Assembly (NCBI RefSeq): GCF_015352955.1
Contig: NZ_JACYOX010000001.1
Coordinates: 186,001 to 250,000 of the forward strand
Length of the DNA stretch: 64,000 nucleotides
Origin: Noviherbaspirillum soli
GTDB taxonomy: Bacteria > Pseudomonadota > Gammaproteobacteria > Burkholderiales > Burkholderiaceae_D
Reading direction: 5' to 3'
Positions 48,861-59,851 of this stretch are shown here, in pieces; position 1 is the first letter of the stretch, and each line of letters starts with the position of its first letter. The translations under genes and the position numbers were made by a program. Below the pieces are notes generated by a model that had not been told where the DNA came from, searched no databases, and was given only the letters and a program-made list of their open reading frames with translations.

Positions 48861-48891
48861 CCTATCAGCCGCCCGCGCTGCGGCTGATAGG
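48861..48891. repeat. 12-bp perfect hairpin upstream of katE
   Basis: CCTATCAGCCGC / GCGGCTGATAGG with a 7-base loop, in the 239-base gap between the hybrid kinase (stop at 48952, minus strand) and katE. There is no T-run, so it is either a weak terminator of the kinase transcript or a regulatory structure in front of katE. Confidence 0.6.
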
Positions 48892-48951
48892 CGCATTTCC
48901 GATAGCGTTGTAGGAAGAGCGGAAGGCTTGCGCGGGATCAAATGCGGCAGG

Positions 48952-50840
<1,889 letters not shown>

Positions 50841-50841
<1 letters not shown>

Positions 50842-51470
50842 CAGTTCGAGCCCGGCTGCACGATGGCGACCGACATCAGCCGCGAACTGAGCTTGAAGTC
50901 GCCGCGCTCGGCGGCCGCGTTCGACACTTCAAAGCGCAGCCTGCCATCCGTATGGCGGAAACTGATCACGCCCGCGGCCTGCTCGTCGGTGACGGTCACG
51001 GTCCAGCGCTGCGGCACCTGGGCCAGCAGGCTTTCCACCTGCTCGGTGTCGCCGGGCCCGATATAGAGCAGATGGATATCCTGGAGACTCTCTCCCGGGC
51101 GGACGCGCCGTATCGTCACTGGCCGGTTGTTGACGTTGCGGCCGACGGTCGACAGCAGCAGTTCCGCCGCGACCGACTCGGCGTTGACCACGCCGATCAC
51201 CAGAGGCGAGTCGGCCAGCGCAAAGGCGCGCGACGGCCATTCGATATAGCCGAGGAAGCTGTACAGGTAGCCGGCGCGCGCGCCGGCATCCTGCTGGCTC
51301 AGTTCGCCGGGCGGCGCCGCTTCCGCGCCGGACAGCGCAATGGCCAGGACCAGCGTCGATGCGACCGCAAGCAGTGGCGCCGCGCCACGCGCCAGCAGGC
51401 GGCCGATCGCGCGCGAGCATCGGTAAAACAGGTGATCAACCAGGGAATCGCTTGAGGAACAGGCGGGCAT
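50841..51470 (-). CDS. YfiR-family periplasmic protein
   Basis: 209 residues with an N-terminal hydrophobic segment after a cytoplasmic-like start (LLAVASTLVLAIALSGAEAA; export expected) and a YfiR domain: ARAGYLYSFLGYIEWPSRAF, SPLVIGVVNAESVAAELL and the conserved HLLYIGPGD. YfiR proteins restrain inner-membrane partners such as the cyclase YfiN; here the partner appears to be the coupled hybrid kinase. The true start may be further downstream than 51470, since the first ~25 residues are unusual for a signal peptide. Confidence 0.88.
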
Positions 51471-51777
51471 TCAATCTTTCCAATCAGTGTCGTCCCGCCA
51501 TGCTGCGCGAAACGATTGCCTTCTGGCGTAAAGCCGCAAGAGCCAGCGGCGCATCTGCCGCCGTGGCCGGCCGAAGCCTGGCATGCGTTTTCGGAAAGAC
51601 CGAAGCATCTCATGCGGAAGGCCCGTTTGCAAAGCCGGGAAACCGATAGTATAGAGCGTCGAAAAACTTTCCATCGATCAAACCCCGGAACGGATGTTGC
51701 AGTTGGCAAATGTTTGCGCGCACGCGTGATCACCCGCTTCCGCAGCGCATATAATCCGGGTCAATTTTATTGCCAGC
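51471..51777. other. Divergent intergenic region of the signalling block
   Basis: About 300 bases between the leftward yfiR-like gene and the rightward triple-receiver kinase. It should contain promoters for both operons. I see no clear boxes, operator or RNA gene. Confidence 0.35.
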
Positions 51778-54700
51778 ATGACACCATTTCCGGCAACCGC
51801 CCATCGAGACATCCCGACTGCTTCTTCCATGCCATCCAGCGCCAGGTCCCCTCTTCCCTTCTATGCCGCCATCGTCGCCCTGAGCGGGGTGATTTTCGCG
51901 GTCGACACCCAGACCCGCGTCGGTTACGCGGAATGGCTGCTGTATCTCATCCCCGTGGTGCTGACCCTGTTCCAGAAGCGTCCGCTTGCGCCGTTCTACG
52001 TGGTCGGCGGCCAGATCGTACTGATGGTGGCCGGCTTCGTGCTGTCGCCGGACGGCATCGATACCCAGATCGGCGCGATCAACCGCTTCATGGGTTTCGT
52101 GGTGCTGCTCTGCATCGCCTACCTGGTGCGCAAGGTGATCATTGAGCGCAATCGCGCGCAGAAGCTGATCTGGCTTCAGCAGGGCGATGGCGAACTGTCC
52201 AACAGCATGCTGGGCGAACTGGACGTGAACCAGCTCGGCGACAAGATCCTGCACACCCTGTGCCGCTATCTCGATGCCCAGGTGGCGCTGCTGTACCGGG
52301 TCGAGGCCGGCCTGCTGGTGCCGACCGCCTCCTACGCCGGCGTGCGCGCGCTTTCGGAGCTGCCCTGCCTGACGATGGGCCAGGGACTGGCGGGCGAGGC
52401 CGCGCGCAAGGGCGACATCGTGGTGCTGTCCAACCTGCCCGAGGACTATCTTCGGGTGACGTCGGGCATAGGCGATTCCAGGCTGTCGCGGCTGCTGATC
52501 GTGCCGGCCAGCGCCGACGGCAAGCTGCAGGGCGTGCTGGAAATCGGCTTCCTGCGGCCGGGCGCCGACATCGAGGCCGCGCGCGAACTGCTGCAGATGA
52601 CAGGCGAAGGCATCGGCGTGGCGATCCGGTCGGCGATGTACCGCCAGCATCTGGCTGACCTGCTGGAGGAAACCCGGCGCCAGAGCGAGGAGCTGCAGGT
52701 GCAGCAGGAGGAATTGCGCCAGTCCAACGAGGAACTGGAGCAGCAGAGCGGCATCCTGCGCAAGTCGCAGGCGCAGCTGGAACAGCAGCAGGCCGACCTG
52801 GAGCAGGCCAATTCCCAGCTGGAGGAACGCACCCAGCGCCTGGAATTGCAGAAGGCGCGGCTGGTCGAAGTGCAGAGAAACATGGAGGCAAGCGCGGCCG
52901 AACTGGAACGCGCCAACCAGTACAAGTCGGAATTCCTGGCCAACATGTCTCATGAGCTGCGCACGCCGCTGAACAGTTCGCTGATCCTGTCGCAGATCCT
53001 GGCGGACAACCGGCCCGGCACCCTGACCGCCGAGCAGGTGCGCTATGCCCAGACCATCCATGCATCCAACAATGACCTGCTGGCGCTGATCAACGACATC
53101 CTGGACCTGTCCAAGATCGAGGCCGGCCACATGGAAGTGCGGCCGCAGACGGTGGCCATGTCCGCGCTGATCGACCCGCTGCGCCGGCTGTTCGAGCCGG
53201 TCGCCAGGGAGAAAGGCCTGGCGTTCGAGGTGCGCATTGCCGACGACGCGCCCGCCAGCCTGGTCACGGACAGCCAGCGGCTGACCCAGGTGCTGCGCAA
53301 CCTGCTGTCGAATGCCTTCAAGTTCACCAACCGGGGCGAGGTCGTGATGGAAGTCACGCACAGCGGCCGTAACGTCAGCTTCGCCGTGCGCGACAGCGGC
53401 ATCGGCATTCCCGCCGAACAGCAGGAAGTGATCTTCGAAGCCTTCCGCCAGGCCGACGGCAGCACCAGCCGCGAATATGGCGGCACCGGCCTGGGGCTAT
53501 CGATCTCGCGCCAGCTTGCCCGTCTGCTGGGCGGCGAGATCCGGGTGCAGAGCGCGGTCGGCCTGGGCAGCACCTTCACGCTGGAGGCGGCAGCCGAGCT
53601 GGCCGGCGCCGAAGCGTCCAAGGCCAGCCCCGCTGCCCAGGCGCCGCAGCGCGCCACGCCGCGTGCGGCAGTGCAGAACGGCGGCGCCAGCCTGCCGCCG
53701 CCGCAGCCGCGGGCATCGGCCGCATCGTCCCCGCCGGCGGAGACGGCCACAGCCGCCGGCATCAGCGACGACCGCGGCGGCCGCGGCCGCGAACGGCTGA
53801 TCCTGGTGATCGAGGATGACCAGCGCTTCGCCACCATCCTGTACGACCTGGCGCACGAACTTGAGTTCGACTGCATCCATGCGGCCACCGGCGACGAGGG
53901 GTACCAGCTCGCGCGCGAGCATCAGCCCAGCGCGATCCTGCTCGATGTCGGCCTGCCCGACCAATCCGGACTGGGCGTGCTGGAACGCCTGAAGCGCGAC
54001 CCCGACACCCGCCATATCCCGATCCACATGCTGTCGGTGGACGACCATACCCATACCTCGCTGGAAATGGGTGCGGTCGGCTTTGCGCTGAAGCCGGTGG
54101 CACGGGAGGGCCTGATCGCGGCGATCGAGCGCCTGGAGCAGAAGCTGCAGAAGGCCGCCCGCCGCATCCTGCTGGTGGAGGACAATGCGCCGCTGCGCGA
54201 AAACCTGGCGCTGCTGCTGTCGGGCGACGACATCGAGATCACCACCGCCGGCACCGTCGCCGAAGCGCTGCGCCAGGTATCGGAAACCACCTTCGACTGC
54301 ATGGTGATGGACCTGATGCTGCCCGATGCATCCGGCTACCAGCTGCTGGAACAGATGGCGGCCGGCGGCAAGTATTCCTTTCCGCCCGTGATCGTCTACA
54401 CCGGCCGCGCGCTGTCGGCCGAGGAGGAGCAGCGCCTGCGCCGCTATTCCCAGTCCATCATCATCAAGGGCGCGCGCTCGCCGGAGCGGCTGCTCGATGA
54501 AGTCACCCTGTTCCTGCACCGGGTGGAAGCCAGCCTGCCGCCCAACCAGCGCGAGCTGCTGCTGCAGGCGCGCCAGCGCGATGCCGCCTTCGAGGGCCGG
54601 CGCATCCTGATCGCCGAGGACGACGTGCGCAACATCTTCGCGCTGACCAGCATCCTGGAGCCGCTGGGCGCCCAGCTCGTGGTGACCCGCAACGGCCGCG

Positions 54701-54963
54701 AGGCGGTGGAAACGCTGGAGGCGCGGCGCGACATCGACCTGGTGCTGATGGACCTGATGATGCCGGAGATGGACGGCCTGGCGGCCACCCGGGCCATCCG
54801 CAAGATGCCCGAGCATGCGCGCCTGCCCATCATCGCGCTGACAGCCAAGGCCATGCGCGACGACCGCCAGCACTGCCTCGATGCCGGCGCCAACGACTAC
54901 ATCGCCAAGCCGATCGACGTCGACAAGCTGGTGTCGCTGTGCCGGGTCTGGATGCCACGCTGA
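51778..54963 (+). CDS. GAF-domain hybrid histidine kinase with three receivers
   Basis: 1061 residues. Three to four N-terminal hydrophobic segments (about 25-120), a GAF domain (about 145-285), a long Gln/Glu-rich coiled coil (285-385), then the kinase with H-box SHELRTPLNSSLIL near 390, N-box NLLSNAFKFT, G1 DSGIGI and G2 GTGLGLSIS. After an Ala/Pro-rich linker come three receivers, each with its Asp: LLDVGLPDQ (~721), VMDLMLPDA (~843) and LMDLMMPEMDG (~991). All parts look functional. CheR follows 12 bases later and a receiver-kinase after that, suggesting a multi-step phosphorelay. The N-terminal start could be 51778 or the ATG of MPSSARS at 51829. Confidence 0.92.
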   Translation: MTPFPATAHRDIPTASSMPSSARSPLPFYAAIVALSGVIFAVDTQTRVGYAEWLLYLIPVVLTLFQKRPLAPFYVVGGQIVLMVAGFVLSPDGIDTQIGAINRFMGFVVLLCIAYLVRKVIIERNRAQKLIWLQQGDGELSNSMLGELDVNQLGDKILHTLCRYLDAQVALLYRVEAGLLVPTASYAGVRALSELPCLTMGQGLAGEAARKGDIVVLSNLPEDYLRVTSGIGDSRLSRLLIVPASADGKLQGVLEIGFLRPGADIEAARELLQMTGEGIGVAIRSAMYRQHLADLLEETRRQSEELQVQQEELRQSNEELEQQSGILRKSQAQLEQQQADLEQANSQLEERTQRLELQKARLVEVQRNMEASAAELERANQYKSEFLANMSHELRTPLNSSLILSQILADNRPGTLTAEQVRYAQTIHASNNDLLALINDILDLSKIEAGHMEVRPQTVAMSALIDPLRRLFEPVAREKGLAFEVRIADDAPASLVTDSQRLTQVLRNLLSNAFKFTNRGEVVMEVTHSGRNVSFAVRDSGIGIPAEQQEVIFEAFRQADGSTSREYGGTGLGLSISRQLARLLGGEIRVQSAVGLGSTFTLEAAAELAGAEASKASPAAQAPQRATPRAAVQNGGASLPPPQPRASAASSPPAETATAAGISDDRGGRGRERLILVIEDDQRFATILYDLAHELEFDCIHAATGDEGYQLAREHQPSAILLDVGLPDQSGLGVLERLKRDPDTRHIPIHMLSVDDHTHTSLEMGAVGFALKPVAREGLIAAIERLEQKLQKAARRILLVEDNAPLRENLALLLSGDDIEITTAGTVAEALRQVSETTFDCMVMDLMLPDASGYQLLEQMAAGGKYSFPPVIVYTGRALSAEEEQRLRRYSQSIIIKGARSPERLLDEVTLFLHRVEASLPPNQRELLLQARQRDAAFEGRRILIAEDDVRNIFALTSILEPLGAQLVVTRNGREAVETLEARRDIDLVLMDLMMPEMDGLAATRAIRKMPEHARLPIIALTAKAMRDDRQHCLDAGANDYIAKPIDVDKLVSLCRVWMPR

Positions 54964-54975
54964 ACGGAGCAAGCC

Positions 54976-55800
54976 ATGCCGCATGCCCTGACCACCTTCG
55001 ACATCGAGCTCACGCTGCTGCTGGAGGGCGTGTACCAGAAATACCAGCACGACTTCCGCCACTACGCCCGCTCCTCGCTGCGCCGGCGCATACGCCAGGC
55101 GATGGAGCGTTTCGGCTGCCGCAGCGTGTCGCACCTGCAGGAAAGGGTGCTGCACGAGCCGGAAGTGTTCGCGCAGATGCTGCAGTACTTCACGGTGCAG
55201 GTCTCCGAGATGTTCCGCGACCCCGAGTATTTCCTGGCGCTGCGGCGACAGGTGATCCCGGTGCTGTCGACCTATCCGTCGATCCGCATCTGGGTGGCCG
55301 GCTGCAGCACCGGCGAGGAAGTCTGGTCGCTGGCCATCCTGCTGGCCGAGGAAGGCCTGCTGGAACGCAGCATCATCTACGCCACCGACATCAACCCGGA
55401 AGCGCTGAAGGCGGCCGAGGCCGGCATCTATGCGGTCGACCGCGTGGCCCAGTTCAGCCAGGCCTATCTGCGCGCCGGCGGCGCCCGGTCGCTGGCGGAC
55501 TATTACACGGCCAGTGCCCACGGCGTGCTGCTGGACCGCTCGCTGCGGCGCGGCATCGTGTTCGCCGATCACAGCCTGGCCACCGACAGCGTCTTTTCCG
55601 AAGTCCATCTGGTATCCTGCCGCAATGTGCTGATCTACTTCGACCGGGAACTCCAGGATCGCGCGCTGAAGCTGTTCGACGAGGCGCTGATCCACCGGGG
55701 CTTTCTGGGCCTCGGCAGCCGAGAGACATTGCGCTTTACCAGCCAGGCCAGCCGCTACGCAGAGTTCTGCGCCAGCGAACGGATTTACCAGCGACTCTGA
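54976..55800 (+). CDS. cheR: CheR-type protein-glutamate methyltransferase
   Basis: 274 residues: the N-terminal helical CheR domain (HDFRHYARSSLRRRIRQAME) and the SAM-dependent methyltransferase fold with motif I WVAGCSTGEEVWSLAI (about 105), ATDINPEAL and the post-motif VSCRNVLIYFD. It would methylate chemoreceptor-like glutamates, yet no receptor, CheB methylesterase or other che gene is in view. In signalling clusters of this layout such CheR proteins accompany large hybrid kinases. Confidence 0.92.
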   Translation: MPHALTTFDIELTLLLEGVYQKYQHDFRHYARSSLRRRIRQAMERFGCRSVSHLQERVLHEPEVFAQMLQYFTVQVSEMFRDPEYFLALRRQVIPVLSTYPSIRIWVAGCSTGEEVWSLAILLAEEGLLERSIIYATDINPEALKAAEAGIYAVDRVAQFSQAYLRAGGARSLADYYTASAHGVLLDRSLRRGIVFADHSLATDSVFSEVHLVSCRNVLIYFDRELQDRALKLFDEALIHRGFLGLGSRETLRFTSQASRYAEFCASERIYQRL

Positions 55801-55818
55801 CATCACACTTCATTCACC

Positions 55819-56952
55819 ATGCAAGCATCCGTAGCCACTTCCGCGCCCGCACCGGACATTCATATCCTGGTGGTCGACGACATCCAGCAAAACCTGGTGG
55901 CGATCGAGGCACTGCTGGCGCGCCCCGGCCTGACGGTGCTGAAGGCGGCATCCGGCGTGGACGCGCTGGAGATCCTGCTCAAGCAGGAGGTCGCGCTGAT
56001 ACTGCTCGATGTGCAGATGCCCAACATGAACGGCTTCGAATTGGCCGAACTGGTGCGCGGCAATCCGCATACCCGGGCCATCCCCCTGATCTTCATGACC
56101 GCCGCCATCAACGAGCCGCAGCGCAGCTTTCGCGGCTACCAGGCCGGCGCGGTCGACTTCCTGTACAAGCCCGTCGATCCGGAAGTCCTGCGCAGCAAGG
56201 TCAATGTCTTCGTCGAGATGTTCGCCCAGAAAAAGCAGCTCTCGTCCCAGCTCGATGAATTGCGCGAGGCGCTCAGGGTCAACGAGATGTTTACCGCGGT
56301 GCTTGGACACGACCTGCGCAATCCGCTGGCCGCGGTGCTCAACGGCGCCGAGCTGCTGCTGCTGATGTCCGGCGAAAAGAAGGTCAATGCGGTGGCGACC
56401 CGCATACGCTCCAGCGCGCAGCGCATGGAAAAGATGGTCAGCCAGCTGCTGGACGTGGCGCGCATCCGTTCGGGCGGCGTGGCGCTGGACCTGGCGCCGG
56501 GCAATGTCGAGCAGGTCTGCCGCCGCATCGCCGATGAGCTCAGGCAAGCCGGGCATACCAACCCGGTAGCCATGCACTGCACCGGAAGCGCCGATGGCGT
56601 GTTCGATCCGCATCGCATCGGCCAGGTGCTGTCCAACCTGCTGGCCAATGCGCTGGCGCATGGCGAGCCGGAAGCGCCGGTCAGCGTGGATATCGACGGC
56701 TCGGAACCGGACTGGCTGCGGCTGCGCATCCATAATCGCGGCGCCATGCCGGAGACCATGGTGGCGCAGGCCTTCATGCCGTTTCGGCCAGGCCGCGAAG
56801 GACGCGGCCAGCCTGGCCTGGGCCTTGGGCTCTATATCGTGAAGTACTTCATCGATGCCCACCGGGGCAGCATCACGCTCTCGTCCAACGTTACGGACGG
56901 CACCACCTTCACCATCCGCCTGCCGCGCCGCACCGACGCCGACGCAGCGTAG
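55819..56952 (+). CDS. Receiver-histidine kinase (REC-HisKA-HATPase)
   Basis: 377 residues, soluble. The N-terminal receiver (about 15-135) has VVDDIQQN, the Asp in LILLDVQMPNM and KPVDPE. The kinase follows with H-box LGHDLRNPLAAV (His near 164), N-box NLLANALAHG and G2 GLGLGLYIV. The G1 box reads HNRGAMP instead of DxGxG, a variant common in this subgroup. Probably takes phosphate from the hybrid kinase upstream; 18 bases after cheR and likely the last gene of that operon. Confidence 0.9.
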   Translation: MQASVATSAPAPDIHILVVDDIQQNLVAIEALLARPGLTVLKAASGVDALEILLKQEVALILLDVQMPNMNGFELAELVRGNPHTRAIPLIFMTAAINEPQRSFRGYQAGAVDFLYKPVDPEVLRSKVNVFVEMFAQKKQLSSQLDELREALRVNEMFTAVLGHDLRNPLAAVLNGAELLLLMSGEKKVNAVATRIRSSAQRMEKMVSQLLDVARIRSGGVALDLAPGNVEQVCRRIADELRQAGHTNPVAMHCTGSADGVFDPHRIGQVLSNLLANALAHGEPEAPVSVDIDGSEPDWLRLRIHNRGAMPETMVAQAFMPFRPGREGRGQPGLGLGLYIVKYFIDAHRGSITLSSNVTDGTTFTIRLPRRTDADAA

Positions 56953-56974
56953 GCCATCCGCCGCAAGCCTGGCC

Positions 56975-58828
56975 TCAGCCGGGCGGTGACTGCCTGCGGC
57001 CGGGGGCGGCGAAGGTTGACAGCGCTTCGCTGATATCGGCGAACTTCACCGGCTTGCCGCAGAGGCGGTCGAAGCCGGCGTCGCGCGCGCGCTGCACGTC
57101 CGCCGGGCTGTTGTAGCCGGAAACGGCAACCAGCGGAATATGCTGCAGGGCCGGATCGGCGCGCAGCGCACGGGCAAAGGCAAAACCATCCATGTCGCCG
57201 GGCAGGCCAATGTCGCAGAAGATCAGCTGCGGCATGATCTCCCGCGCGATCCTGAGGCCGGAACGCGCGTCCGAGGTGATGTCCAGTTCGCAGCCCATGA
57301 TTTCCAGCATGTGCCGGAACAACTGCGCGAAATCGCGGTTGTCTTCGATGGCCAGAACCCGCAGTGGCGCCTTCTCGCCGCCCGCGGCCGACTGGCTGCC
57401 CTGGCCGGCGCCGCCCGCCTGGTTCAGCAGCGGCAGCGTGACAGTGACGGTCTGGCCCTGTCCCGGACCCGGGCTGGCGGCGTGCAGGCTGCCCTGATGG
57501 AGCGCGGCGATTGCCTGTGCGGCGGTCAGGGCCACGCTCATGCTGCCCTTGCTGCCGCCGGCGGCAGGCTCGGCCAGCGGGTGGGCCTGTTCGGCAAATC
57601 CCGGCCCATGATCGCGGAAGGCGATGCTCACGGTTTGTCCCTGGACGGCGATGCCGATCTGCAGAGGACGGCCGGCGGGACTGGCTTTCAGCGCATGCTG
57701 CAGCAGGCTCTCGAACATCTGCCCGAGCCGCCGCCCATCCGCCATCACGAACACCCGGCTTTCGGTGGCTTCCAGTTCGACGGCGCAGTTTTTTTCCTGC
57801 AGGCGCGGCGCCATCTCGCGCAGGGACGCGGCCAGCACGTCATCGATCGCGGTCGGCGCGCCGGCCAGCCGGACGTCGCCAAACAGCAGCGCCGACAAGT
57901 CCACCATCCGCTCCAGCGTCTGGGTCAGGGCATGAATCTGCCGGTGCAGGATATTGCCGGCGCTGCGCAGGCGGTCGTCCGCCAGCCCCACCACCTGGAA
58001 CATGTCGGACACTGCGCTGATCGCCGCGGCGGGGTTGCGCAGTTCGTGGCTGAACAGCGAAATGAAACGCTGATGCTGCAGATCCAGCTTGCGCGGCGCG
58101 GCCATGGCTTCGTCTTCCTGGACGCCGGCTGGCACGGACGCGTCAGGCGTCGGTGCGGACTCCACGGTCTCCGGCTGATGCAGCAACTGCGCAAGTTCGG
58201 GTTCGCGTTCCATGAATGCGCGCAAGTCGGGTTCCACCGCGATCTCGGGATGCAGGCGGGCCCAGAAATGCAGCTTGACGATGTAGGCCATCAGCGAGAA
58301 CAGCTGCCCGCTCCACTGCCGTCCCAGCACATGCTGCACCGCGTCCCGGGCGCGCTGATTGCGTTCCGGGGCCTGGGCGATCGCGCCACAGGCCATGAAC
58401 AGCGCCTGCTCGACCGGCTCGCCGGCCCGCGGCAGGCTGGTCAGCGCGCCCGGCGCCGCCAGCAGCACCTGCAGCGCAGCCTGCAGATGGGCCGCGCGCG
58501 GCGGCAGGTAGCGCAGCAGCGTCATCACCTCCTCGACCGACTGCGGCGCGGCGCTGCGGTCGCCCGCGGGATAGCCCTGCCCCAGCAGGAAGCCCGCATG
58601 CCGTATCACGCAGTAGCGGGCAGCACAGAACCGTGACAGATAAACGAACAGCCGCTCCTTGAACAAGGAGGGCAGTGGATTGTCGAGATAGGCTGCCTGC
58701 CCTTCCATCCAGAATTGCTGCAACACTTCCGGCGCGGCTGGCGTTGACAGGAACAGATTCGGTATCAGGCCGAGCCGGTTTTCAATCTCTTGTTCGAACT
58801 GCGCTTTGGACTGATAGCTGCTGGACAT
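56975..58828 (-). CDS. AhpD-like-domain hybrid kinase with degenerate ATPase boxes
   Basis: 617 residues, soluble, convergent with the receiver-kinase. Residues about 10-210 resemble an AhpD/carboxymuconolactone-decarboxylase-like fold (IENRLGLIPNLFLSTPAAPE, LFKERLFVYLSRFC, ARYCVIRHAGFLLGQG). An H-box FSHELRNPAAAIS is followed by an ATPase region whose N-box reads SLLQHALKAS (no Asn) and G2 reads GSKGSMSVALTAAQ (no GLGL), so ATP use is doubtful; G1 DHGPGF is kept. A C-terminal receiver (Asp in IFCDIGLPGDMDG) looks intact. Could be a pseudo-kinase or phosphatase that regulates neighbouring relay proteins. Confidence 0.87.
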   Translation of the reverse strand: MSSSYQSKAQFEQEIENRLGLIPNLFLSTPAAPEVLQQFWMEGQAAYLDNPLPSLFKERLFVYLSRFCAARYCVIRHAGFLLGQGYPAGDRSAAPQSVEEVMTLLRYLPPRAAHLQAALQVLLAAPGALTSLPRAGEPVEQALFMACGAIAQAPERNQRARDAVQHVLGRQWSGQLFSLMAYIVKLHFWARLHPEIAVEPDLRAFMEREPELAQLLHQPETVESAPTPDASVPAGVQEDEAMAAPRKLDLQHQRFISLFSHELRNPAAAISAVSDMFQVVGLADDRLRSAGNILHRQIHALTQTLERMVDLSALLFGDVRLAGAPTAIDDVLAASLREMAPRLQEKNCAVELEATESRVFVMADGRRLGQMFESLLQHALKASPAGRPLQIGIAVQGQTVSIAFRDHGPGFAEQAHPLAEPAAGGSKGSMSVALTAAQAIAALHQGSLHAASPGPGQGQTVTVTLPLLNQAGGAGQGSQSAAGGEKAPLRVLAIEDNRDFAQLFRHMLEIMGCELDITSDARSGLRIAREIMPQLIFCDIGLPGDMDGFAFARALRADPALQHIPLVAVSGYNSPADVQRARDAGFDRLCGKPVKFADISEALSTFAAPGRRQSPPG

Positions 58829-59073
58829 AAAGGATCAGGATGGCGGTCGAAAGGAATGCGGTTGAGTCAAGGAGCCTGGGCGGCAGAAGGGTCGGCCGCG
58901 CAGGCTCCCGGTTCTGAATGGCGCCGGTTCCCTGGCAGGCGGCGCATGAGCGTAACACGAAACAGCCGGCCATCGGCGCTGCCGCAGCGGCCTTTGCGCA
59001 TGCGCATTGTCTGCCGTCATTCAAGCCGCGGATTGATCCGGGCCTTTGCGATACTGCGACAAGACCCCTTCCC

Positions 59074-59805
59074 ATGAACAGCGATTCCAAGCCAACCCCT
59101 ACCCCCATGCCGCTGGCCCGTGCCAGGCGCACGGAACAGCCTGGCCTGGCCGCGCCGCGCGCGCAGCGCCGGCTTGGCGCACTGGTATTCCTGCTATGCG
59201 CCCTTGGTTTCTCGCTGCTGGCCTTCCAGGTTGCCCGCGATGGGCCAGCGACCATGTTCGACCGGCCGCTCGCGCAGTGGCTGCATGCGCACAACGCACC
59301 GGCGCTGACCGATGCGCTGCTTACCATCACCCACGTGCATGCCCCGGGCGGCATCGCGGTGCTGGCCAGCGGCCTGGCGCTGTACCTGTGCCTGAAGCGG
59401 GATCATTACTGGCTGCTGGCCGTGCTGCTCACCATGCCGGCCGGCATGGCGCTGAACATGCTTCTGAAGCTGGCCTTCGCCCGCCAGCGTCCCGTCTTCG
59501 ACGAGCCGCTGCTGCACCTTGTGACCTTCAGCTTCCCCAGCGGCCATGCGGCCTACAGCACGATGCTGTATGGCCTCCTGGCAGCGTATGTCGCGCACCG
59601 GGTCGACCGCTGGCAATGGCGCCTGGCCAGCGTGCTGGCCTGCGCCGCGCTGATCGGCCTGATCGCCTTCAGCCGGCTGTACCTGGGCGCGCATTACCTG
59701 ACCGACGTGGTGGCGGGCATCCTCGAAGGCGTGGCCTGGCTGGCCCTGGTGTGGATGGCGGTGACCACGCTGCGCCGGCGCCGGAGGCCCGGCGCCGGCT
59801 ATTAG
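59074..59805 (+). CDS. PAP2-family membrane phosphatase
   Basis: 243-residue inner-membrane phosphatase of the PAP2/PgpB type acting on lipid or undecaprenyl (di)phosphates. The three phosphatase motifs are KLAFARQRP, FPSGHAAYS and SRLYLGAHYLTDVV, with Arg, His and Asp in place, between five to six helices. Start at ATG 59074; the frame is open farther upstream but the first helix begins at about residue 33. Exact substrate unknown. Confidence 0.92.
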   Translation: MNSDSKPTPTPMPLARARRTEQPGLAAPRAQRRLGALVFLLCALGFSLLAFQVARDGPATMFDRPLAQWLHAHNAPALTDALLTITHVHAPGGIAVLASGLALYLCLKRDHYWLLAVLLTMPAGMALNMLLKLAFARQRPVFDEPLLHLVTFSFPSGHAAYSTMLYGLLAAYVAHRVDRWQWRLASVLACAALIGLIAFSRLYLGAHYLTDVVAGILEGVAWLALVWMAVTTLRRRRRPGAGY

Positions 59806-59851
59806 CGCTTGTTCAAAGCCTGGCAGCCGATCGGGGCCGGGAAAGCTTGCA

